8,699 nt of DNA from an uncultured Planctomycetales bacterium (GTDB lineage Bacteria > Planctomycetota > Planctomycetia > Isosphaerales > Isosphaeraceae): the NCBI GenBank assembly GCA_937907525.1, contig CALCIB010000202.1, forward strand, positions 1 to 8,699, in the 5' to 3' direction. The notes under the pieces were generated by a model that worked only from the letters and a program-made list of their open reading frames with translations, did no database searches and was not told the DNA's origin. The stretch's first letter is position 1. The number at the start of each line of letters is the position of its first letter. The position numbers and the translations under genes were made by a program. This document shows, in pieces, positions 1 to 5,539 of this stretch.

Positions 1-127
1 CCGGGAGAGGGCGGCCGCGCCAGCGGCGGGTGGGGGTCGTGGCGCTTCGCGGGCGCCGTTCGGATCAGCGCGCCGTGAAGACCAGGCGTCTCCGAAGCGC
101 ATCGACCCTCTCCCGGCGGGAGAGGGG
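1..127. repeat. REP-like palindromic doublet, truncated by window edge
   Basis: Positions 1-11 (CCGGGAGAGGG) are the exact reverse complement of 106-116. The right unit is itself a palindrome: CCCTCTCCC (106-114), loop GGC, GGGAGAGGG (118-126). The left unit continues into a second hairpin, GCCGC (14-18), loop GCCA, GCGGC (23-27), then GGGTGGGGG. Nested inside is another perfect 8-bp inverted repeat, GCGCTTCG (42-49) with CGAAGCGC (93-100). The order hairpin, second small hairpin, GG(A/G)TG and G run is the same as in the doublet near 8469-8620, so I treat both as one repeat family. The left unit probably begins before base 1. There is no T run beside the 106-126 stem, so it is not a standard intrinsic terminator, though it lies just past dnaX and could affect transcript ends. 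Confidence 0.6.
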
Positions 128-187
128 ACGTCCCGCCTCGTCCCGTGATTCCCCGTTGGCCATTATCGCATCGCGATGAACGAACGT

Positions 188-1927
188 CTAGGGTTCGTCG
201 CGGGTTTCGGCATCGACGTGGGCGAGGCGGGCCTCGAAGAGTTCGACGACCTTCTGGACCAGTGGGTCGTCGGCGTACTGGTCGGGACGGCGGCCGAGGG
301 GGGCGGGGCCGTCGGGTCGGGGGCCGTCGGCGGCCGCGGCCGATTCGTAACGAACGGTCACGGATCGATGGAGCAGGCGCGCGAGACATTCGGCGATGTG
401 GCGACGGGCGTCGTCGGTCCCGCAGGGGGCGACGGCGTCGTGGAGGCCGGGCCTGGCGGCGATCGTCACGAGGTCGGGCTCGTCGATGGCGATCGGCAAG
501 CCCTGGCGGAGTCGCCACGACAGCCCCGCGCCCACCTTTTCGAGCAATTCCGGCCAGACCTTTTGGACCGCTTCCAACGTCAGGGCCGATGGCGGCTCGA
601 CGGCGCGACCGTCGATGGCGGGCTCGGGGCGGCTTCGCGGCGGGGGTTCGACGGGCGCGGCGGCCTTCGCGGGCTTGCCGACGTCGGCGTCAAGAGCCCT
701 GACGGAGTCGGTCTGGGACAGCCGCTTGCGCGCGCTTGACGCCGAAGCCCTGGGTGCCGCGGGGGTGCCGGCCTCCAGGGCCTTGAGCCTTTGGACGACC
801 TCGGCGAGTTCGTCCAGGTCCTCCAGCCGGGCGACCCGGACGAGGGCCAGTTCCGCCAGCAGTCGGCCGTGTGCGACGCCTCGCATCCGGCCGCGGGCCT
901 CGGCGAGAATCTGAAGCGCGGCGAGGATCGCGTCGGTGGACCAGCGACCGGCGGCGGTCTTGAGGCGGTCTTTCTGGCGGGGGGCGACGGTGAGCGTCAG
1001 GGCCTCGGCGCCGATCGCCAGGACCATGGCGTCGCGGAGGAAGTCGATCGTCCCGGCCAGTAACTCGGTCGGCTGGACTCCCTCGGTGGCGGCGCGATCG
1101 AGCAACGTCAGCGCGGCGGCCGAGTCGCCGGCGGAAAGCGCCTCGATCATCTCCAGCAGCCGTTCGTCGCTGGCGGTCCCCAGCAGGCCGTGGACGACGT
1201 CGGCGGTCAGCCGCTCGCCGCCGGAGGAAAGCATCCGCTCCAGAAGCGACTGGGCGTCGCGCATCGAGCCGTTGGCGCGGCGGGCGACGATTTGCAGGGC
1301 GTCGGCGTCGGCCTCCAATCCCTCGCGGTCGCAGATCTCCTTGAGCGTGTCGACGATCGCCTCGGGGGTGATCCCGGCGAAGTCGAACCGCTGGCAGCGC
1401 GACAACACGGTGATCGGGATCTTGTTCGCCTCGGTGGTGGCGAAGAAGAACTTGACGTGCGGCGGCGGCTCCTCCAGCGTCTTCAAAAGCGCGTTGAACG
1501 CGCCGGTGGAGAGCATGTGGACTTCGTCGATGTAGTAGATCTTGAACCGCGACCGGCTGGGGCGGAGCGAGACGTTCTGGCGAAGCTCGCGGACCTGCTC
1601 CACGCCGTTGTTGCTGGCGCCGTCGATCTCGATGACGTCGACGTCCTGGCCGACGGAGATGGCCTGGCAAATGTCGCAGACCTGACAGGGCTCGTCGGTG
1701 GGTCCCGTCACGCAGTTGAGGCACTTGGCGAAGATCCGGGCCATCGACGTCTTGCCGACGCCGCGGGTGCCGCAGAACAGATACGCCTGGGCCAGCCGAT
1801 TCAGCTTGATGGCGTTGCGCAACGCCTGGACGACGTGGTCCTGACCGACGACGTCCTCGAACCGCTGGGGACGGTAGCGACGGGCGACGACCGTGTAGCC
1901 GTCGGCGTGGGCGGGGCCTTGCGACAC
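188..1927 (-). CDS. dnaX: DNA polymerase III subunit gamma/tau (clamp loader ATPase)
   Basis: Loads the sliding clamp at primed sites as the ATPase core of the clamp-loader complex. The 579-residue product opens with the family pattern VVARRYRPQRFEDVVGQ (13-29). It has Walker A GTRGVGKT (53-60), a zinc module C72-x8-C81-x2-C84-x2-C87, Walker B YIDEVH (132-137), the sensor-1/SRC segment LSRCQRF (175-181) and the sensor-2 GSMRDAQSL segment (220-228). A proline/alanine-rich linker (about 430-490) leads to a C-terminal tau-type domain (about 498-579) ending in DDPLVQKVVELFEA. The open frame extends upstream to 2113, but that would translate through the SRP RNA gene and gives a low-quality Arg/Pro/His-rich leader. 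The GTG at 1927-1925 has AAGGGAG nine bases upstream and puts YTVVARRYRP ten residues from the N terminus, as in known DnaX proteins. No A-rich slippery heptamer for a shorter gamma form was seen. Confidence 0.95.
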   Translation of the reverse strand: MSQGPAHADGYTVVARRYRPQRFEDVVGQDHVVQALRNAIKLNRLAQAYLFCGTRGVGKTSMARIFAKCLNCVTGPTDEPCQVCDICQAISVGQDVDVIEIDGASNNGVEQVRELRQNVSLRPSRSRFKIYYIDEVHMLSTGAFNALLKTLEEPPPHVKFFFATTEANKIPITVLSRCQRFDFAGITPEAIVDTLKEICDREGLEADADALQIVARRANGSMRDAQSLLERMLSSGGERLTADVVHGLLGTASDERLLEMIEALSAGDSAAALTLLDRAATEGVQPTELLAGTIDFLRDAMVLAIGAEALTLTVAPRQKDRLKTAAGRWSTDAILAALQILAEARGRMRGVAHGRLLAELALVRVARLEDLDELAEVVQRLKALEAGTPAAPRASASSARKRLSQTDSVRALDADVGKPAKAAAPVEPPPRSRPEPAIDGRAVEPPSALTLEAVQKVWPELLEKVGAGLSWRLRQGLPIAIDEPDLVTIAARPGLHDAVAPCGTDDARRHIAECLARLLHRSVTVRYESAAAADGPRPDGPAPLGRRPDQYADDPLVQKVVELFEARLAHVDAETRDEP

Positions 1928-1936
1928 GTCCCGGCG

Positions 1937-1943
1937 CTCCCTT
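1937..1943 (-). promoter_or_regulatory. Shine-Dalgarno sequence of dnaX (decides the start)
   Basis: On the minus strand AAGGGAG stands nine bases before the GTG at 1927-1925. No ATG in frame lies between the SRP RNA and the conserved DnaX core, so this site is the main support for a GTG start. A 5-bp hairpin, GGCCG/CGGCC with loop 1957-1960, sits just upstream (1952-1965) but does not cover the site. Confidence 0.7.
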
Positions 1944-2025
1944 GCTGGCGAGGCCGGTTTCGGCCGCCCCTTGGCAAGCGCCCCGACCTCGATTCGGTTC
2001 CGTCCGTCGGGCCCATCCTGGAAGC

Positions 2026-2154
2026 GGGGGCCTGGGAGAGCCGGGGAGGTTCTCCCGCGCACATGAGGGTGATGCTTATGGCTGCTGCGTTCCCGCCCTG
2101 ACCAGGTTCGCAATCCCCCATTGCCCGGGTCCCCCCCGGCTCACCCGGACCCCC
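2026..2154 (-). ncRNA. ffs: Signal recognition particle RNA, small bacterial (4.5S) type
   Basis: RNA component of the signal recognition particle, which binds Ffh and targets nascent membrane and secreted proteins. The minus strand shows the diagnostic apical hairpin: GGUCAGG, then a GCG-GGAA-CGC stem and GGAA tetraloop (loop at 2093-2090), then AGCAGCC. This is the universally conserved Ffh-binding motif with its asymmetric internal loop. The ends pair over about 19 of 21 positions: GGGGGUC.GGG.GAGCCGGGG at the 5' end (from 2154) with CCCCGGCUC.CCC..CCCCC at the 3' end (to 2026). The length of about 129 nt and absence of an Alu domain fit the small type, a little longer than the 114-nt E. 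coli RNA. It lies 98 bp upstream of dnaX on the same strand, an arrangement known in many bacteria. The exact ends are inferred from pairing and may be off by a few bases. No T-run terminator separates it from dnaX, so processing or read-through is likely. Confidence 0.95.
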
Positions 2155-2181
2155 GCCGCGGACGGGCGTCTGGTGAGGTGT

Positions 2182-2210
2182 ATTGTGCGGCGCGATCCCC
2201 GCCGATGCAA
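2182..2210 (-). promoter_or_regulatory. Candidate sigma-70-type promoter for SRP RNA (and possibly dnaX)
   Basis: Minus-strand TTGCAT (2210-2205) and CACAAT (2187-2182) are separated by exactly 17 bases. The -10 box matches consensus at 4 of 6 and the -35 at 3 of 6. Transcription would begin about 20 bases before the 5' end of the SRP RNA at 2154, so the RNA would need 5' trimming. This is the only AT-containing patch in an otherwise GC-rich stretch just upstream of the RNA. Confidence 0.45.
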
Positions 2211-2218
2211 GGGCAACC

Positions 2219-2250
2219 GAAGCGACGGAACGTCGAATACGCTTCCGTCG
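2219..2250. repeat. Overlapping inverted repeats in the divergent intergenic region
   Basis: CGACGGAA (2223-2230) and TTCCGTCG (2243-2250) form a perfect 8-bp inverted repeat with a 12-base centre. A second, mutually exclusive pairing, GAAGCG (2219-2224) with CGCTTC (2240-2245), overlaps it. It sits just upstream of the -35 box of the SRP RNA promoter and about 115 bp before the plus-strand membrane-protein gene. It could be an operator or a hairpin in a longer leader; no family was recognised. Confidence 0.4.
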
Positions 2251-2289
2251 TCCCGGTGAAACCCCGCTGGAGGCCGCGGGGGCGTTCTG

Positions 2290-2295
2290 TATGAT
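2290..2295 (+). promoter_or_regulatory. Candidate -10 element for the 181-aa membrane protein gene
   Basis: TATGAT (5 of 6 to consensus) lies 68 bp before the ATG at 2364. The matching -35 position (about 2267-2272) has only CTGGAG, a poor match. A GC-only hairpin, CCCCGC (2262-2267) with GCGGGG (2276-2281), lies immediately upstream. Confidence 0.3.
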
Positions 2296-2363
2296 GGTGG
2301 TTTTGAAATCCGAGCCGTCGCGACGCCGAGCGCTCGCCCGAAGGTCGAAAGCATAAGCGAACG

Positions 2364-2909
2364 ATGCCTGAACGCCCCAGCATGCGGGAGATCCTGGAAG
2401 CCGCCCGGCGAGGTACGCCGAGCCCCCCCAAGGACGACTCGGCCGAGCCGCCCGCCTCCCCGACGGACTCGGTGACGCCGAAAAAGCCCCTCTCGATGGC
2501 CGAAAAACTCGCCGCGGCCCGCGGGACCGCTCCCAAACCGGCGGAGGCGGCGGCGGAACCGGCCCTCGCCGCGACGCCCGTTCCGCCGCCGTCGGCCGAG
2601 GTCGCCGCGACGCGGGAACTGGCCGACGAGTTGCGACGCGCCGGGGCGAGGAAGGACGAGGAAACCGCGAACCGGCCGCCGGTCGAGCCGCCAGTCGGCG
2701 TTCGCCCGCCGTTCTCGCCGCCCACCCCCGCGGACGCGGCGACGACGATCGAGCCGCCGTCGCGGTCTCAGCTTCACGTCGACCACCGCGGCGTGCTCCT
2801 GTTCGTGTCGTGGACCGCGATCGGCCGGGCCGCGCTCGCCGTCGCGGTCGTTCTGGCTACATGGATGATGGTCGCCTTCCTCTTCCCCGGCGCCGACGCG
2901 ACGCCTTGA
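2364..2909 (+). CDS. Pro/Ala-rich protein with a single C-terminal membrane segment
   Basis: Function not established. The 181-residue product starts with a short amphipathic motif, SMREILEAARRG (6-17), which recurs as SMAEKLAAARG (44-54) and perhaps in degenerate form at ELADELRRAGA (85-95). Between and after these lie low-complexity Pro/Ala/Glu segments to about residue 140. A hydrophobic segment (about 144-175, from GVLLFVSW to MMVAFLFPG) is followed by only a few residues, so this is a tail-anchored or single-pass protein with most of the chain on one side. The tail resembles the N-terminal membrane anchor of Rieske iron-sulfur proteins, whose anchor typically ends in F-x-FP just before the periplasmic domain, but no Cys/His cluster follows. 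The ATG at 2364 has only a weak upstream Shine-Dalgarno; M7 is an alternative start. ligA begins 51 bp downstream on the same strand. Confidence 0.75.
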   Translation: MPERPSMREILEAARRGTPSPPKDDSAEPPASPTDSVTPKKPLSMAEKLAAARGTAPKPAEAAAEPALAATPVPPPSAEVAATRELADELRRAGARKDEETANRPPVEPPVGVRPPFSPPTPADAATTIEPPSRSQLHVDHRGVLLFVSWTAIGRAALAVAVVLATWMMVAFLFPGADATP

Positions 2910-2936
2910 TCGTCGGCCGGGCCTCGGGCCGATAAT
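2906..2936 (+). promoter_or_regulatory. Candidate ligA promoter
   Basis: TTGATC (2906-2911, 4 of 6) and GATAAT (2931-2936, 5 of 6) are separated by 19 bases, slightly longer than ideal. Transcription would start about 18 bases before the ligA ATG. The -35 box overlaps the stop codon of the upstream gene. The same GATAAT -10 is found upstream of the kinase gene. Confidence 0.4.
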
Positions 2937-2960
2937 AGGGAATCCCACGGAGGCCCGACG

Positions 2961-4982
2961 ATGGCGATGGACGACCTGGAGCGCGAGGCCGAAGCTCTGC
3001 GCGGCGAGATCGAGCGGCATAACCGCCTCTATTACCTGGAGGCCGCGCCGGAGATCAGCGACCGCGAATACGACCGGCTTCTGGAACGGCTCAAGACGAT
3101 CGAGGCGGAACATCCGGAACTGGCCGTCGACGACAGTCCGACCCGTCGCGTCGGCGGCGCGCCGCTGGCCCAGTTCGCGACCGTCGTCCACGCCGCGCCG
3201 ATGCTCTCGATCGATAACACCTACAACTTCAACGCGATCCGCGAGTGGGACGCGCGGGTCCGTCGCGGGCTCAACCCCGGCGAGCCGGTCTGCTACGTCG
3301 TCGAACTCAAGGTCGACGGCGTGGCGGTCTCCCTGCGCTACGAAAAAGGCGTTCTGGTCCTGGGCGCCACCCGCGGCGACGGCGAGCGCGGCGACGACGT
3401 GACCGCCAACCTCCGCACCGTCCGCGAGATCCCGTTGAAACTCAAGGGCGAGGTCCCCGACGTCCTGGAGGTCCGCGGCGAGGTCTACATGACCAACGCC
3501 GAACTGGCCCGACTCAACGAGATCCGCCGGGAGGCCGGCGGGAAACCGTTCGAGAACCCCCGCAACTCCACCGCCGGCTCGCTCAAGCTGCTGGACTCCC
3601 GCCTCTGCGCCCAGCGGCGGCTGCGGTTCGTCGCGCACGGGTTGGGGGAGACTCGCGGGCTGGACGACTCGTCGTTTTACGAGACCTTCCAGAAGCTCAA
3701 GGCCCTGGGACTACCCGTCAGCCCATACATCGCGCGGCGAGAGACGATCGAGGAGGTGATCGCGCTCGCCCGCGAGTGGGAGGAGCGCCGCAACACCCTG
3801 GACCACCAGACCGACGGCCTGGTCGTGAAGGTGGACGACCGCGGCCAGCGGGCGCGGTTGGGGCATACCAGCAAGTCGCCGCGGTGGTGCATCGCGTTCA
3901 AGTACGAGGCGGAGCAGGCCGTCACTCGGATCAAGAGCATCACGGTGCAGGTGGGCAAGACCGGCAAATTGACTCCGGTCGCGGAGCTTGAGCCCGTTCG
4001 CCTGGCCGGCACGACGGTCAAGCGGGCGACGCTCCACAACGCCGACGAGATCCGACGCAAGGACGTCCGGGAGGGGGACGCGGTCGTCGTCCAGAAGGCC
4101 GGCGAGATCATCCCCCAGGTCGTCCGGGTGGAGAAGGAGGCCCGCGACGGCACGGAGAAGGAGTTCGAGTTCCCCGACCGCTGCCCAAGCTGCGAGGCGG
4201 CCGTCGTCCGCGACCCCGGCGAGGTCGACTACCGTTGCTCGAACAAGCCCTCCGCGTGCCTCTCCCAACTCGGCCGCCGGCTGCGGCAGTTCGCCCACCG
4301 CGACGCGCTGGACGTCGAGGGCCTGGGGAACAAACTGGTCGACCAACTCGTGAAGACCGGGCTGGTCCATAGCATTCCCGATCTTTACCGCCTGGACGTC
4401 CCCACCCTGGCGGCCCTGGAGCGAATGGGGGAGAAGTCGGCCGAGAACCTGACCGCGGCGATCGAGAAGAGCAAGACGAAGACCCTCGACCGCCTGCTCG
4501 CCGGCCTGGCGATTCGACACGTCGGCGTCCGAACGTCGGAGGTCCTGGCCGAGCGGTTTCCGACCCTGGCCGCGCTTCGGGCCGCGACGCTCGCCGAATT
4601 GGAGGCGGTGCCGGAGGTCGGCGCCGTCGTCGCGGCGAGCGTGTACGAGTTCCTCCAGGATCCCGACCACCAACGGCTGCTCGATGAGTTGGTCACGTTG
4701 GGGGTCGACCCCGCGCCCTACCTGCCGGTCGCCTCGACGTCGACCGCCCTGCCGTTTCTGGGCAAGACGTTCGTCCTGACCGGCACGCTTCCCAAGCGCG
4801 CCCGGGCCGAGGCCGAGGCGCTCATCAAAAGCCTGGGGGGCAAGACGACCGGCTCGGTCTCCAAGTCCACGTCGTTCGTCCTGGCCGGCGCCGATCCGGG
4901 GAGCAAGCTGGAGAAGGCGCGCGCCCTGGGCGTGACCGTGCTCGACGAGGCCCAGTTCGAGGCGATGGCCGGCGTCGAGTGA
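2961..4982 (+). CDS. ligA: NAD+-dependent DNA ligase LigA
   Basis: Seals single-strand nicks in DNA during replication and repair using NAD+. The 673 residues match the family's usual length and contain all of its domains. Domain Ia (NAD+ recognition) has HNRLYY (20-25) and DREYD (34-38). The adenylation domain has LSIDNTYN (82-89), the active-site lysine K117 in ELKVDG, TRGDGERGDDVT (137-148), EVRGEVYM (170-177), FENPRNSTAGSLK (197-209), TDGLVVKVD (284-292) and WCIAFKY (309-315). The OB fold shows GKTGKLTPVA (332-341). A zinc finger (C408, C411, C426, C433) follows, then helix-hairpin-helix repeats (about 440-580) and a BRCT domain (about 597-670). The ATG at 2961 has GGAGG seven bases upstream; the next ATG (2967) is spaced worse. 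The last zinc-finger cysteine pair is spaced by six residues, where four is the usual figure. Confidence 0.98.
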   Translation: MAMDDLEREAEALRGEIERHNRLYYLEAAPEISDREYDRLLERLKTIEAEHPELAVDDSPTRRVGGAPLAQFATVVHAAPMLSIDNTYNFNAIREWDARVRRGLNPGEPVCYVVELKVDGVAVSLRYEKGVLVLGATRGDGERGDDVTANLRTVREIPLKLKGEVPDVLEVRGEVYMTNAELARLNEIRREAGGKPFENPRNSTAGSLKLLDSRLCAQRRLRFVAHGLGETRGLDDSSFYETFQKLKALGLPVSPYIARRETIEEVIALAREWEERRNTLDHQTDGLVVKVDDRGQRARLGHTSKSPRWCIAFKYEAEQAVTRIKSITVQVGKTGKLTPVAELEPVRLAGTTVKRATLHNADEIRRKDVREGDAVVVQKAGEIIPQVVRVEKEARDGTEKEFEFPDRCPSCEAAVVRDPGEVDYRCSNKPSACLSQLGRRLRQFAHRDALDVEGLGNKLVDQLVKTGLVHSIPDLYRLDVPTLAALERMGEKSAENLTAAIEKSKTKTLDRLLAGLAIRHVGVRTSEVLAERFPTLAALRAATLAELEAVPEVGAVVAASVYEFLQDPDHQRLLDELVTLGVDPAPYLPVASTSTALPFLGKTFVLTGTLPKRARAEAEALIKSLGGKTTGSVSKSTSFVLAGADPGSKLEKARALGVTVLDEAQFEAMAGVE

Positions 4983-5007
4983 CGAACCGTCGCGAAAACC
5001 GCGTGAC

Positions 5008-5092
5008 GTTTCGAGAATTCGCTTGCGAAACTCTCGCGCGTTCGATCATTCTGGACTTGACGTCCGACCTTCTTCAAGAAAACGAGGTTTCG
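5008..5092 (+). promoter_or_regulatory. Leader with alternative hairpins, one covering the Shine-Dalgarno
   Basis: This lies in the 110-bp gap between ligA and the next gene. A local hairpin pairs CGAGA (5012-5016) with TCTCG (5032-5036) and TTCG (5018-5021) with CGAA (5026-5029). The segment CGAAACTC (5026-5033) is also complementary, with one bulged G, to GAGGTTTCG (5084-5092), which contains the Shine-Dalgarno GAGG of the downstream gene and abuts its ATG. GTTTCG occurs twice (5008-5013 and 5087-5092), so the single CGAAAC can pair with either copy. The complementarity is direct sequence; regulation is inference. Confidence 0.35.
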
Positions 5093-5524
5093 ATGCCGAA
5101 CGCGCAGCTTGACGGCACCGTCCAGTTCTTTCTCGAATCGCGCTCGGTGGTCTTTCAGGCGCTGCTAGAGGATGCCGGGACGGTCGCGCCCGGTTCCGGG
5201 TGGGTGTTTCTCGACGGCGACATGGCGAACCCCCGCCCCTTTCAGACCACGAACGTCCTACTGGTCCCGGTGGCGGGCGCGACGGCCGCGGCCCTGATCA
5301 TCCAGGGCGAGTACGCGGACGCCGACGGGAACTTCACCGCGTCCTCGTCGGAGGGCGCGACGACGGACGGGGCCGTCACGGCGCAGCTTTTGACGACGAT
5401 CACCAACTACCCCCCGCCGCCGCCACCGCCGCAGCCGCCGCAACCCGGCAAGCCGCCGCCGCCGCCGCCGCCGCCGCCCAAGCCGCCGGTGACCTACACC
5501 ATCAACGAGACCTGGACCGGCTGA
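5093..5524 (+). CDS. Unknown small protein with C-terminal polyproline tract
   Basis: No family recognised. The 143-residue product has a mixed, beta-leaning N-terminal part (1-105; for example TVQFFLESRSVVFQALLEDAG and TTNVLLVPVAGATAAALIIQGEY) that looks like a small globular domain. A proline tail follows with runs of seven (107-113) and nine (121-129) prolines broken by Q, G and K, and the chain ends TYTINETWTG. No signal peptide or membrane segment is evident. Long proline runs normally need elongation factor P for efficient translation. The ATG at 5093 is chosen because GAGG stands five bases upstream. The frame is open back to a GTG at 4979 overlapping the ligA stop (GTGA), so a 181-residue coupled product is possible but less likely. 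Its stop is 15 bp from that of the convergent kinase gene. Confidence 0.75.
   Translation: MPNAQLDGTVQFFLESRSVVFQALLEDAGTVAPGSGWVFLDGDMANPRPFQTTNVLLVPVAGATAAALIIQGEYADADGNFTASSSEGATTDGAVTAQLLTTITNYPPPPPPPQPPQPGKPPPPPPPPPKPPVTYTINETWTG
5453..5476 (+). repeat. (CCG)8 trinucleotide tract inside the polyproline gene
   Basis: Eight uninterrupted CCG codons encode prolines 121-128, followed by CCC. Slippage in whole triplets would change the length of the proline run without breaking the frame. The first proline run (5411-5431) uses mixed CCC/CCG/CCA codons and is less regular. Confidence 0.85.
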
Positions 5525-5539
5525 CCGGCGCGCGTCGCC

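Noticed and set aside
1928..2113. Upstream extension of the dnaX reading frame by 62 residues
   Set aside because: It overlaps the SRP RNA gene, has Arg/Pro/His-rich composition unlike DnaX, and a GTG with a good Shine-Dalgarno lies at the family-typical position.
2076..3638. 520-residue minus-strand open frame across the membrane-protein gene and the first part of ligA
   Set aside because: It is antisense to clear coding sequence, contains no recognisable domain, and is a common by-product of high GC content with few stop codons.
5056..5061. TTGACG as the -35 box of a promoter for the polyproline gene
   Set aside because: No acceptable -10 element lies 16-19 bases downstream, and the start site would fall almost on the start codon.
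4979..5092. GTG start overlapping the ligA stop for the polyproline gene
   Set aside because: The ATG at 5093 has a better Shine-Dalgarno and the intervening bases look like a structured leader; the coupled start is kept only as an alternative.
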